This document shows positions 22,701-33,900 of a DNA stretch of 64,000 bases, piece after piece. The notes beneath the pieces were generated by a model. It did not search any database. It saw only the letters and a list, made by a program, of their open reading frames with translations, and was not told the DNA's origin. This DNA comes from Xiphias gladius (lineage: Eukaryota; Chordata; Actinopteri; Istiophoriformes; Xiphiidae), in contig NC_053413.1 in NCBI RefSeq assembly GCF_016859285.1, positions 16,821,501 to 16,885,500 of the forward strand, read 5' to 3'. The position numbers and the translations under genes were made by a program. How positions within the stretch are numbered: position 1 is the first letter of the stretch; each line of letters starts with the position of its first letter.

Positions 22701-24870
22701 TATGATCATGTAAGAAAGAAGTACATGGAGGACAAACAAGATCTGACGGGAGAGAAAAAAAGGAGAAATTTTTAAGGATAAAGGCATGTTATACTGAGTA
22801 AATGAGGAGGTAGGATTCAAACTGGAGTGCTGTAAAATATTACTGGGACATAATGTAGTAAATTGCTTTATCTCTTCTACTGAATGAACCTTAATGGAGC
22901 CAGCAATAAAACCCTATCCTTTATAATAGCTAATTGATTTTTTAATGTGAATTTTTTTTTTCTTTTTTTTTTCCCCCCCTTTGTATCTTATACTTTGTCA
23001 TTTTAAAAATATGTTTAATTTATCGTCATTAATCACCACAAGAGATCAATGCAGAATAATTGTAGAGAAATTATTTTGTTTTGGATCAGATCACATTATC
23101 TCAAGTCTTGAAAAAATTAATTTTACTAGTTTTCGCTCTCATCCCCCCCAGGTTTTCATTTTCAACATTTATGTAGAGAATCTTTTACAACTGCTTGGTG
23201 AGATAGAAAACAAGTGTTTGTCTGGACTACAAGCAAACCTGGAGGTTGGGACCCACCAAGGGGTCACAGCATAAATCTGAGGCCCTGTTCAAATTAAAAG
23301 AAGGAGAAATCTAAACAATAGAGACTAAGTCTATTCCTTGGTCTGTTCCAGTAAAACCAAATTAGCCAAGATGCTTAACGCACTCGTAATATATCTCTAT
23401 GGGCTTTTCGAAAATTTCAGACATCGCGGACAAACCCAGCTTACCTAATTTGTACGACTTGTATTTGTTTGCGAATGAGTACTTACATGTGCTTACAAGG
23501 AGGACGTCAGTTGGGTAGGTTGTCTTTCAGTGTGGCCCAGGACACATTTGCTTACGCACGGCTCAAACAGTGTGGCCATATGTGGCCCAGACCCCCTCCG
23601 TTTGTGGCATGTGCTATCAGATCTCAATGTGTCCTCAGTACGTCTTGGGTGCATTCACACCTGTGCTTTAGAGCTGTACACTCGTGTTCGGATCACCCAA
23701 GGCGCATGTTAATGCCAGGTATGAACAGGGCCCGAGTAGTGGCAAGATGATAAACAAAATAGAGAAATGGGAGAAAAAATCTTTCTGCTGCACATTTGAC
23801 TGTTGGCAAACCTGCTGACTCTGTCCTGCTCTTTATTTGATTTGGGGCTGGTTTTTATTACATTTACGCTCTAGCAACTCCAGCCAAACCTACATCACAT
23901 AGTCTCATGTTTGCCAAGCTCATCGGTTATTTCTCATCCTCCAGCATGCCGTTAGAAAATATGAATATTCAATCATAAATCTAACCACTGTGTCGCATAG
24001 TAAACATCCAAACCATCCAAGGATTATGTTTGAATAAATAACATTTTAAATATATTTTTATTTATAATACTGTACTATAACATACAAGCTAACTAGCTTA
24101 GCCTGCAATACACAGACATGCTGCCTTGTGTCTTTGTCTGGATCATTAACTGGTGAGAATGCTGACTAAAGTTAGAACTTTAGTTTCACTCTTTAAGCAT
24201 CTTATCAATTATGTAGCTATGCATATTTAAGACCCTTGTAAAGGTTCTCATTTTAAAACAAATCAGCTGGAAATGATATCAAAAGAAAATGAATTGGCAA
24301 CTATTGTGAATATTTTTTCAAGCAGAAAGAGCTGTAATTGCATGGTCCCATGTTCTCAAATGTGAGAATTTGTTGATTTTGTCACTATTCTCTCTTCCCT
24401 CTAGATCTTAAATTGCAGTTTGACCTAATCTCCTTTTGTTGTTGAGATTTCGGGAGGTTGTGTGTACCTGACAGGAAATGCTGTCAAAGAACAGACTGTG
24501 AGAGAAAACTTTTGTCTCGCTTTCCGCTGCCTGCAGGTTACTAAACGTGCTGGAGGTCATAGCCCCGTTCAAGCACTTCAACAAACTCCGAGAGTTTGTT
24601 CAGATGAAACTTCCACCTGGGTTTCCAGTCAAACTCGGTATGTGTATATCAATCTACTACTGTGTTCCTGTGTGTGGGTGAGCTTCAAGAGAACAATCAC
24701 AAAATAACATGTTTTCTTCTTTTGTTTCCTCTCTCGCAGACATCCCCGTCTTCCCCACGATCACAGCAACTGTCACCTTTCAAGAATTTCGCTACGACGA
24801 ATTTGAAGAGTCGATTTTCTTCGTCCCTGCTGAATACAAAGAAGATCCCAGCCGCTTCCCAGACCTCTGA
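13704..24870 (+). CDS. ankrd13c: Ankyrin repeat domain-containing protein 13C
   Basis: Thirteen coding exons: 13704-14079, 14192-14233, 15462-15566, 17998-18083, 18219-18264, 18507-18573, 18781-18925, 19021-19152, 20699-20860, 20957-21036, 21210-21308, 24537-24637 and 24740-24870. They encode 523 residues with no phase break. The start, MTGEKIRTMRKDH, matches the family. A variable low-complexity N-terminus (a short Gln run and many Asn) is followed by ankyrin repeats at about residues 105-195 (HECVFKGDVRRLSSLI, GNTPLHLAVMLGH, GWSPLAEAISYGD). The conserved ANKRD13/GPCR-chaperone domain then runs to the C-terminus (LGDFYLELHWDFQSW, ACKIYKQGINIRLDTTLID, GWLFREDKT, FPDL end). Mammalian ANKRD13C is an ER-membrane-associated protein that acts in biogenesis of the prostaglandin D2 receptor DP1. 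It lacks the ubiquitin-interacting motifs of ANKRD13A/B/D, and none is visible here. The 3.2 kb intron 11 is filled by repeats. Confidence 0.97.
14280..14345. repeat. AT-rich microsatellite (TATATATTTGTG units)
   Basis: Four or so units of a TATATATATATTTGTG pattern, ending in TATGTATGTACACACA. Located in ankrd13c intron 2. Confidence 0.85.
14713..14733. repeat. Poly-A tract in ankrd13c intron 2
   Basis: About twenty consecutive A residues following GATTT. There is no clear flanking retroelement, so it is recorded as a simple repeat only. Confidence 0.7.
16079..16094. repeat. (TA)n microsatellite in ankrd13c intron 3
   Basis: Eight TA dinucleotides in a row. Confidence 0.85.
17521..17735. 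repeat. Interspersed repeat starting CCCAGTGGCCAGTTTATTAGG
   Basis: Begins with CAGTGGCCAGTTTATTAGGT, followed by CAATCCAATACAAC, TAATGTTCAGGTTTTGTTG, TCATAGAGGTGTTAATTAAA and GTGGTGGTGTTGTACTGGAT. I recognise this from teleost genomes as a dispersed family. Only one end is present here, so it is probably truncated. Confidence 0.55.
20027..20379. mobile_element. hAT-like non-autonomous element in ankrd13c intron 8
   Basis: Starts CAGTGGTTCTCTGCC and ends GGGTGGGAACCACT, so the termini are inverted repeats of the CAGTGGTTCCCAACC type typical of hAT elements. TTGTGACCCC motifs lie near both ends (about 20080 and 20340). The 8 bp before and after, GTTTAGAG and ATTCAGAG, agree at six of eight positions, as expected of a decayed 8-bp target duplication. 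It encodes no transposase. Confidence 0.7.
21841..22130 (+). mobile_element. AGAGCTGCAAC-type MITE copy in ankrd13c intron 11
   Basis: Begins AGGGTTCCAAATAACAATTA and ends CAACTAATCGTTTCAGCTCT. The interior has GTCTGACCAAAAGTCCAAAACCC, AAGCAGCAGATCC and TTTGCTTGAAAAATGA, in the same order as the other copies. It is followed 200 bp later by a second copy. Confidence 0.8.
22332..22567 (+). mobile_element. Second, shorter MITE copy in ankrd13c intron 11
   Basis: Begins TGGCTGCAACTAACAA and ends CAATTAATCAATTGTTTCACCTCT. It lacks part of the interior. Same orientation as the copy at 21841-22130. Confidence 0.65.
23281..23734. mobile_element. MITE with GGCCCTGTTCA inverted ends in ankrd13c intron 11
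   Basis: The left end is GGCCCTGTTCAAAT and the right end is GTATGAACAGGGCCC, an inverted pair. The right half holds GGGTGCATTCACACCTGTGC, TTCGGATCACCCAAG and GCGCATGTTAATGCCAGG. I recognise these as hallmarks of a teleost MITE family that commonly reads CACACCTG...GATCACCC...ATGTTAATACC. No coding potential. Confidence 0.65.
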
Positions 24871-25338
24871 CCAGTAAACTCAACTGACACAAACAGGAAA
24901 TGACCAGCGAGTTAATATGTTTGGGAGGTGGGAAACACATATGAGGAATCTAGTATTGTTTAATTCATATATTCTCCGTTTTTTTTTTTTTTTTTTTGTT
25001 TGTTTGTTTTTTTAGGGGGGGGGGTTCAGTTGATCAGTTGTTCATTTTGCAGATGGATCCAAAGCAAATCAATGCAAGCAGATGTTACGGAGCGCCATCT
25101 CACATACAGATGTGTATCGGCAGTCGTTTTTGTGAAAATGAGTGATAGCTTTCATTGTACTCGCTGTTTACCTACTGAGCAGTTACATCGGCTGCTCAGT
25201 GCTGCTGTTCTCTTCTGTCAAAGGTGTCAGAAAACTCAGCCTGGACTCTTCACCGTCACTATTTTAATATCTACTACATCTCCTCATCTCCAAGGACTGA
25301 TTCTCGTTCTTGAAACTGCACTGACACCGTCATCTGTA

Positions 25339-25344
25339 AATAAA
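25339..25344 (+). promoter_or_regulatory. ankrd13c: Proximal polyadenylation signal AATAAA of ankrd13c
   Basis: Canonical hexamer 470 bp past the stop codon, in GTAAATAAATCAAG. Confidence 0.5.
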
Positions 25345-25379
25345 TCAAGCCACATCTGAAATTCATAAAAAGAATCTCA

Positions 25380-25620
25380 AATATATATATAGCTATATCC
25401 TTAAACTGAGCTTAATATTCATTTATAGATGATTTACTATATTATATATATATATATCTATATCTCATATAGTGTGTATGTGTATGTATATATTTTATTT
25501 ATATATATCTATATCTCTATATAGCGATATAGATATAGATATAGATATATATATCTAGATACAGATAGATAGATATAGATATAGATATATATATCTAGAT
25601 ATAGATATATACATGCACAC
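25380..25620. repeat. GATATA/TATATC palindromic microsatellite
   Basis: Interrupted (TA)n and (GATATA)n tracts, including TATATATCTAGATATAG-type palindromes at about 25540-25560 and 25585-25605. It is nearly self-complementary over more than 100 bp. Confidence 0.85.
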
Positions 25621-26330
25621 GCACTCAATGGAGTAACACTGTGTAGCAATACATTTCCAGTACTCAAGAATGTTTTTAACCAGCTGGGAGAAGGTTTAGC
25701 ATAAAAACACATTCTTAACATTTCAGTATCCAAGCCTTTTTCCCCTGTGCAGGACGCAATCTCCTGTATTTTCAGGTTAGCTCATGTTACCTCTCGGCTG
25801 TCTCCATGTTTGTTGTGATAGTATGAATTCTGTGCTCAGTGTGAGTGAATAATTGTACTGTATCAAGGGTCGTTAAATGTACGTTTGTCTGTGAGAGAAC
25901 CCAGATGGGATATCAGGTAAACTGTTCTTAGTTTAATACTGCACTGATATTAAGTGTATTTAAGGCATGCTATGGCTGTGTTGGCCGACTGGATCACATG
26001 CATCTTTAAACTATATTCTCTGAACGATTGTTATATTACCTGCAGACTTGTTGGTATTTAGATTAAGGACTGAAAAACTGAAAATTGTAACACTAACACT
26101 TTGAAATACCTTTTAGTGCTTATAAAATCTCTCCTTGATGGTAGTCTGCACAGAATTTTCCTTTTATTTATCTATTTATTTTTTCTAAATCCACGGAGAG
26201 TAAACTAAGCTGTGAAGTTGATATTGCTGGATATCCCAAAACTGCCCAGATGGGAAATAATCTGATCCATTGAGTTTTCTCTGGCTTCAGCTAATATGTA
26301 CTGCAACCATACCTACTTCACATCCCTTTA

Positions 26331-26336
26331 AATAAA
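26331..26336 (+). promoter_or_regulatory. ankrd13c: Distal polyadenylation signal AATAAA of ankrd13c
   Basis: AATAAA in CCCTTTAAATAAAGCACCAG, about 1.46 kb after the stop codon. Confidence 0.55.
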
Positions 26337-26360
26337 GCACCAGCATCATGTTTCAACTGA

Positions 26361-27500
26361 CTTTGTGCAAGTATAATAAAAAGACACGATTCTAAATGAG
26401 GTTTCCAAATAAGGATGAATAATATGACGACATAAATTCATCAGCCGTCACCTCACCTCTTTTTCATATTGTTTAAGCCATTTAATACTTTGATTTGTCA
26501 TATTTTTAATTTGCTAGGTCAGTAATAGCACCAGTGTGCCTCTTGCGTGCAGCCATTACACTCGCATCACAGAGCTAAGCGTCCGATTTTCCTAAAATTA
26601 ATTACCCAGTGATCTTTAAAAAACCCAGAGGTTCATTTAACAAAACTTATCAATGTCCTGAAGGTATTTCCAGAATCCTCAAAGACTCTCGAAACCATTT
26701 GAATGAAAGAATATACATTTATATATATACACACTACGTTGTCAGTTAATTATGTACGCCTAGCTAAGATTAATTCAGTCTAATACAAAAGTCTTGCAAT
26801 AAATCCTCTCTTCATGAAGGTTTAATGTTCAGTTTTTGTTCAGACTGTAAAAAAGGTGCTGATTCAACTGTATGATCATTTTGGAGGCTGCAATTTATTG
26901 CTGTTGAACTGTACTGTGTTATGTTGACAGCTGTTCCCATTATTCTGTTCGCCCTATTCAATTCGATGAGTGTAGGTTAAATATCAGACTCTTTGTATGA
27001 TGCAATACAATTCAGAAATATATATTGTGTCCGCTGCATGAAAAGAGGTGCAGCTTGGGAAATGAGTTGACAAGACTTGGTGCAATGGAGAGAATATTTT
27101 TTCATCAAAATGGTTCCTCTAGAAATGCCGACAGAACCCTCTGGGATTTTCAAAGATCACTAGATTTTCAGGAAAATCAAATGCTCAATATAATAAGACA
27201 TGAGAGGCGCAAACTTGGGCAAGGTTTGTCAAAAACATGCTCTGTCTGCTCATTGTATCTATTAACAATTTGTTTTTCTAGAAAATGTATTATCTCGTGA
27301 TATATCAATATCGTGATATGAAGTCAAATATGCTGTAATATGTGCTTCATGGATATATTGGGATTTTTTTTTTTTTTTTTGCATCAATGTGATGTTTGCA
27401 CCTTTAGTTATCAGGTATTTATTTTGCTGGATCAGCCAAAAACACACACTCACGATTGGTTATTTTATGCATAAACGGGATTTAGACTTTGAAATGATGA
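26361..27500. other. Intergenic space between ankrd13c and srsf11 3' ends
   Basis: AT-rich sequence between two convergent genes. No conserved exon can be supported. A T-run lies at 27367-27380. The longest open frame here (91 codons, about 27025-27300) shows no domain, is not spliced, and looks random. Confidence 0.5.
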
Positions 27501-27528
27501 ATTCAAAGTTTTGGTTCTCCAAAAAGGC

Positions 27529-27534
27529 TTTATT
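27529..27534 (-). promoter_or_regulatory. srsf11: Probable polyadenylation signal of srsf11
   Basis: TTTATT on the plus strand (AATAAA on the minus strand) about 440 bp after the srsf11 stop codon, giving a compact 3' UTR. Confidence 0.5.
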
Positions 27535-27972
27535 ATAAAAGAAATCCTTGATAAAACAACACATTCAAATCACAAGAAGCAAATGTAACTGTCTCCAAAA
27601 AGATGCAGAAATAGGCCTGAGCATCACACCACAACAATAAACAAAAATATAAAGATACAGTATAGGAGAAGTGACAAAATCTCACAACACAAGCTCAAGA
27701 AAGCAAAGCAAGTCTACTTCCAGTTTTAACTGATTACATTTTTAGAGGCAAAAAGCATGTCTACTTTAAAGCGATGTGACAAAGCAAGAGAACGACGTCA
27801 TTGGACAAAAAAGACTAACAGTCCAACATTGTACATTTCTTTGTGAAAAATCAATACATTTCAAACACACTTCACATTTTAGATGTACCCCAGTGGGGGA
27901 AAAAAATGTTGTTTTGCAACACGCTGACAACAATAGTGGAGGGATTATGTGGGAAAAGGCAGGATGGACCAC

Positions 27973-30900
27973 TCAGTCGCTGACATCCATGTCCTCTTCA
28001 TGGTGATCGTCAGCACCGTTAACTTTGGCCTTCTTCATGGGTCGTGCTGTGCCGTTACCTTCTACTGACTGTGGAGAAAAAGCAGAGTCGTCTGAATCCT
28101 TCCTGTCCTCCCTCTCCTTCTCGCTGTCATAGCCCTGCTCTTCTTCGTCGTAATCCCTGGTGATCTATGAAAGGAAACCAATGAATGTGACATTTTAAAG
28201 TATTAACACCTCCGGTCTGATTTACATCAGAACAGCAATGCTCACGATGTGTTAGACTGAAGACTGTGTCTCAAATATATTATAACCAACCTTAACATCT
28301 CCTTTCTCGCCATCCGACTTCCTCTCCCGCTCTCTTTCTTTGTCTTTACTTTTCTTTTTCTTGCTGGTGGAGTGTTCACGTTCCTCACGACTACGCTCTT
28401 TATCACTCCTGCGGTCCCTGTCCCTTTCCTTATCCCTCTTCTTCTCCTTCTTGTGTCTGTAGAGGGAGGTGAGGAAAAGTCAGAGGTTTCAAAAAATGCC
28501 CAGGCTGTACCCATGCAAGGGATGTTTTGGTTCCTTTAGCACCTCTGCTTCAGAAAATATGACATAGTTGCCTTTTAGTTCTAAGCAAGCATGAAGTCAT
28601 TTGGACAGACTGAACTGACTGAAATTAATTGAAATTACTGATTGCGCTCTTGATCTGATGTCCATGTTTTACCATGACCGTTTTACCGAGATTGCTTTTT
28701 TCACACAGGATGGTTTTAATAGGTGCTTAGTTTTTGAATTCATGTTAAAAGAAAAATATTTATTATGACAAATCCTGCCGTTGGTGCACTTTGTATTCAC
28801 ACCACCCTACCAGAGTCCGTTTGGCCTAAGAGCGTGAGTGTTTTCACACCTAACCTGTTTGTTCCATTAAAAAGAAATCTGGTGCATCTGCACAGTTCAT
28901 ATGGCTCGTTTGGACTGGTGAGAAAGCTGTCAGTCCATACAACCTGACAGAGACTGTCTGAAAAGAGGGTCTCTGTCCACTTCCACGTGGACTCTGGTGC
29001 AGTTTGTTTGTAGTCTGAAAGCGAACGGACCAAACAGAAATTTTTGAGAGCAGGTTTGTGGTTTTAGCATGAATTCAAAAGCTAAACTACTAATAAATCC
29101 ATCTGCTGATCATGAACCAATCTTATAATCGATTTGTATAAGCCATGTATTTAAATCATGTGGTAACCATGGTGACACGTATGAGCATGTCAGCATGTGA
29201 GCACAGGGATTCTACCCTGTTCAATTAATCAGTCAAAAGCAGTTAAAACTGCCATCTGTATTTGTATCTTCTGTGTTTTTTTCCAATGGACTTAATGAAC
29301 TGACAGTGATCCCACAATAAAACGCTCAGTATATTGCTGCAACACGTCCCTTTCATCCTGTATCTGCCCGTTTGTCATTATTCATAACATGCGATCGATT
29401 TTCAGCTTAATAATACTAATAAAGCTTATAATCAGTTATTTGTCTGTGAGCTCCTCTTTGTGCCACGCGAGAACAGAAGCATTGAAGTGCGGACTGACCT
29501 GCTGTCAGTCACCGAATTTGATTTTCCCCGAGGGATCCTGATGATAAGCTGATGATGCAGGATGACGTCACCGAAAGAGTCCAATCAGTGAGTTATCTAT
29601 CGGTCTGTATGACTTCATGTTTACTCCTCTAGGTTCATTTGTAAAAAGTCAGTGTCAACACAAACAGACAAATGCACTACAGTTTGTTTTAACCAAGCCA
29701 TCCATGATAGGTGTGAAAGCACCCATTATCGTCATTAAAAATAAAAACTTCATCGGGATCTTAAAAATAAGCATAATGTGATTAACTGCTTGTATAAGCC
29801 ACAAATATTTCACATCAACACACCAACCTTCGAGGAGATGGAGACCTGGAGCTTCTCCTTTTAGGGGACTTTTTAGGAGATCGGCTGCTGCTGCGACTTC
29901 TCCTGCGTCTCCTGTGTGGCAGAAAAACACGAAAACTGAGGTTAACACGGTATCCCGGCGTGGAAACAGAACTGGGTAGCTGGTTAACTACATTCGGCAG
30001 GAACACATGAAGACCCAGGCTGTACTCACCGGCTCATACTGCGTGACCTCCTGGCTGTGCTGTAGCTTTTGGGTGGTGTTTTGGATCTTCTTCTCCCAGA
30101 GTCATCTTTCTTTCTATCTCTGTAAATAAATTAAATGTTTTAAGATTTCACACAGGCCATTAATCTTAGCAGAAGCTCAAGGTTGAGCTTTCACACAGTT
30201 AATCCACCTGGATCTGCTTCCTGATCGCCTGCTTCGGTCTCTGGAGTGGGTGTGTCTCCTGCGTGGGCTTTTGGAGCGCCGCCTGCTTCTCGAGCCTGAT
30301 CGTCGCCTTGATCTGCTTCTGGTTCGCCTGCAGACACATTCAAACCATTTTTACTTTTTTGTATACTGACAAAGTGTCTCTTTCTCAACTGTTCACATCA
30401 TGAACAGAAGATTTCACCTGTGTCTTGAACGGGATCTTGACCACCTCCTTCTGGACCGGGACCGGGACCGAGAGTGCTTCTTTTTGCTCTCTTTATCTGC
30501 AGGACAGTAAAACCAGACACTGTTTAGGATTTTAAACGTGCAATATGACACATTCAACATGAGAAAAAGGTAGAAAAATACAGTAATCTTAATTTTGACT
30601 GCTTAACACTGCAATACAGACAAAACAGACAGTTTGGAATGCAAAGTCAACATCCTAGCAAGAAAGTCCTCCCAACTTTTTGTCCACTCACTTCCAGGTT
30701 CAATAGCAGCAGAAATGAGCGACTGAGCCTCTCTGACTCTCTTCATGGCCTCTTCGATTTCTTTATTGGATGCGTCAGCCTTCAGGCCTGGGTTCAGGTT
30801 TAAGCCTGCAGCCAGGGGATTCAGTCTAAACAAAGGAATATTCATTAGTTGACTCATCATTACTACAAACACACCAATACACGTTTCTTTACTTTTTGAT

Positions 30901-33900
30901 TTAAAACTGCTTTCAGGCACCGTTTAAGGACAACAAAGGAGCTTCTTTATACAAACGTACTTTGGATCCGTCATGAACTTTAACAGCTGATCAGCAGCCT
31001 GTGAAGAGACAGTGCGAAAATGAGTAGGGGTTTGTATTATCAAATATATTCCGTATTAGGCTATGCAGATTTTGGAAAATAATTTATCATTGTCGTTCAA
31101 GACGACCTCTCACCTGGGGATTCATATTGGGTCCTGGGAAGCCAAATGCAGTCATTGCATCCATGTTCGGAGCACCAAAAGGGTTCCCTCCAATCTGGAG
31201 TTTAAAAAAAAACAAAAACAAAAAAAACCCACATACAAACATGTAAAGGCGTTTTTGTTTTGCAAGCTTAATGTTCAGATCTTGACATCTTACGTCTGTT
31301 CATGTATTCATACTGGTGTTAAAATGTGGAAATGATACTGATACTGACACGTGGCCATGGATCATTGTTCCAGTTCAAACTCATCATCGCACAAAAGACC
31401 GTATTATCTACATATGACGAGTGACAATTTTCAAATGTGAAAACTGAAACATGAGCACTCTTTTCAAACTGCTGACCTTCATTTTCACTCACCTATTGAA
31501 ATATTCCTTTTTCTTGCTTTTAAAAAGAGGAAACTAAAATTACACCGCAAAATTACCTTGATATGAGTTTGTTTTTGTCCAGGGTTATTAGCAAGGTGAA
31601 CAATCCACCTTGAATCTCAACATGAATGAGAAACTTTTAAGGACTCACAGGAATGGAAATGTGAACATCTTTCATCTATGGATGAAGATCATGTGATATG
31701 ACGGAAGCTACAGAACTGCGCCCAAATGGCCTTTGAGGAGAAACGGTTTCGTCAACTAAAATAATCTTTATCTGATGATCTATGGGTCATGTTTTGATGT
31801 TACAAAACACCCTGCTCCTATATGCCAACAAAAGTCGTCTTGGTCAGCAGAACAAAAAAACAAGAATATTTTACACATCTGGGGCATAATTTTCTGGTAA
31901 AATGCAGGGAACACTACTGCGATGTAATCAGATTTTCAAATTTTATGCAGTGTGAAAAACACACATTTAAACTTCAGCTATTTCTGTGAGGCCATGCAAT
32001 GTTTGATACAGTTGTTTTCATTATCGATTAATCTAAAGTTTATTTTCTCAATTAATCTTTTGGCCTATAAAATGTCACGAAATGCTTTTTGAAATGCCTG
32101 TGACAATTTCGTGTAGCCCAAGATTATGCCACTGTTTTGTCCAACCAGCACTCTAAGGACCTTAGGATTTTCAGTTAACTATCATATAAAGGTATTTTCC
32201 AAACTTTTAGGCTTTAAAGTGAAGCTGTGTCTACTTTTGGTCCCTCATCGCTGGTGTCAGAGGTCAGCAAGTTAGAAATTTTGACCTCTGAACTTGTCAT
32301 AGTGTAATTGAATACATTTTTGTGGACCAAAGAGGTAAAACTATGCCAGTTTTTCACAAAAAAGGAAAAGATTGGAGATAATAATTCAAATTTGTCAAAG
32401 AACTTTCTTTGTTTTCTTCTTAACCGATTCCATGATACATCCAGGTTGGGAATCACAGAAAGACAAGCAGCAAATCTTCACAGTTGAAAAGCTGGAACTA
32501 GAGAATACTTGGCATTTTTGCTTGAAAAAAATTACATAAAATAGATCAACAAAATAGTTGCCTATTATTTTTCTGTTTATCAACTAATCAATTAATCTAC
32601 TAATTACTGCAGCTCTACACACACAATTTTCCAATGGTCAGAGAATTTGCACCAGACAGCGAGTATGAAGTCTTACAGATGGATTGGGGATGGGGTTGGG
32701 TGTTGGAAGAAGTCCTCCCCCTGGCAGAATTCCTGCAACAGCATTTGCTGGCGCCAACAGTGACAAAGCTTTAGCCTCATCTGGAATAGATCCTACAGGA
32801 AAACAAAATCAGGCATTAGGAGCGGACAACATCTTCACGCACAGCAACTAAAGAGAGACATTTTGGAAAAGACAAAGAAAGAAAGTCTTCACACTGCATT
32901 TCTTCAAATTAGATTCAACAAAAAGGTTACCTTACAGATCAGAGAAGAGTTCCCTTAATTCAACAAAATCATTGCAGTGACATAACTATTGCTGGAATAA
33001 ATCACACTACTCCAATGAACACTGCCAAGAATATATCACCTGAACGTGTTTTTTAAGTCATGAACCAAACGTTAGCAAGCACAGCTGCTTCTCCAGTTGG
33101 GTGTGCCCTCAATTTTCATTTAGACGTTTACTGAAACAAGCGACTCACGTTGGCGGCTTCGCTACTAAAAGCACACAGAGAAAAATCGAGATACACACAA
33201 CAAAGAGAAATTTAGGGATTTGGCAAGAACACTATACAAGCTATCAGTGTCTACTTACCAAAACACATTTCAGAGGATTAAGTGGTTTATACACTAAATG
33301 GCAATAACAGAATTAAGGGTAGGTAGCGTGCCTTTTGTACATCATTATTCTAGTATCCTTACCTGTCACTGCATCAATTAACCAAACGTGGACCAAGGAT
33401 GATCATTTTATCATCTTTTTTTTTTGCAAAATGCCTCTGATTTTATTTCAAAATGGCCCAAAATGAACAAATAAAGACCTCATAATCATCTCACAGTAAA
33501 TCCACCCCAAAAACAACTCTTACTCTCACATAAAAACGGACACACAATAATGACAACATTTAAACAAAAGAAGCACACTGGATCGAGAAATTGCTGCAGG
33601 AGACAAAACTGTTGGATGGTATTTTCAGCTGGGCCTGGTATACAGGACTGGCTGAGCCAGGAAAAAGAACTGTAAAACACAACAACAAAAGAAGACCACT
33701 GTTAAAGAGAATATTGTACCAACATCGTGTTATGGCGGGTGGGTATCTTAGACAACTTATGACGAGATGGAGGCAAACTGTTACATCAGTATATCAGACA
33801 ATCATCTTTGACTAGTGTTCTCCTTTTTAAGTCCAAAATTCGCTCATTTCGCTGAGATAATGTAAATTTTCAAAGTATGTCTGTGCAGTGTCAGCTACCT

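Larger units (their letters stand above)
24871..26360 (+). other. ankrd13c: ankrd13c 3' UTR
   Basis: Follows the stop codon. Two AATAAA hexamers are present, at 25339-25344 and 26331-26336, giving UTRs of about 0.5 or 1.5 kb. The longer form would include the GATATA-rich palindromic microsatellite at 25380-25620. A T-run with an adjoining G-run lies at about 24979-25025. No further coding exon is seen. Confidence 0.6.

Noticed and set aside
25000-25359. 119-codon open frame downstream of ankrd13c
   Set aside because: It lies in the 3' UTR, starts in a poly-T/poly-G region and shows no domain.
29490-29580. Candidate self-regulatory (poison) exon in srsf11 intron 10
   Set aside because: A good donor (CAG followed by GTCAGT on the minus strand) is present, but the acceptor is poor. 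The segment also lies inside a transposon-like insert, so it cannot be the conserved cassette expected of an SR gene.
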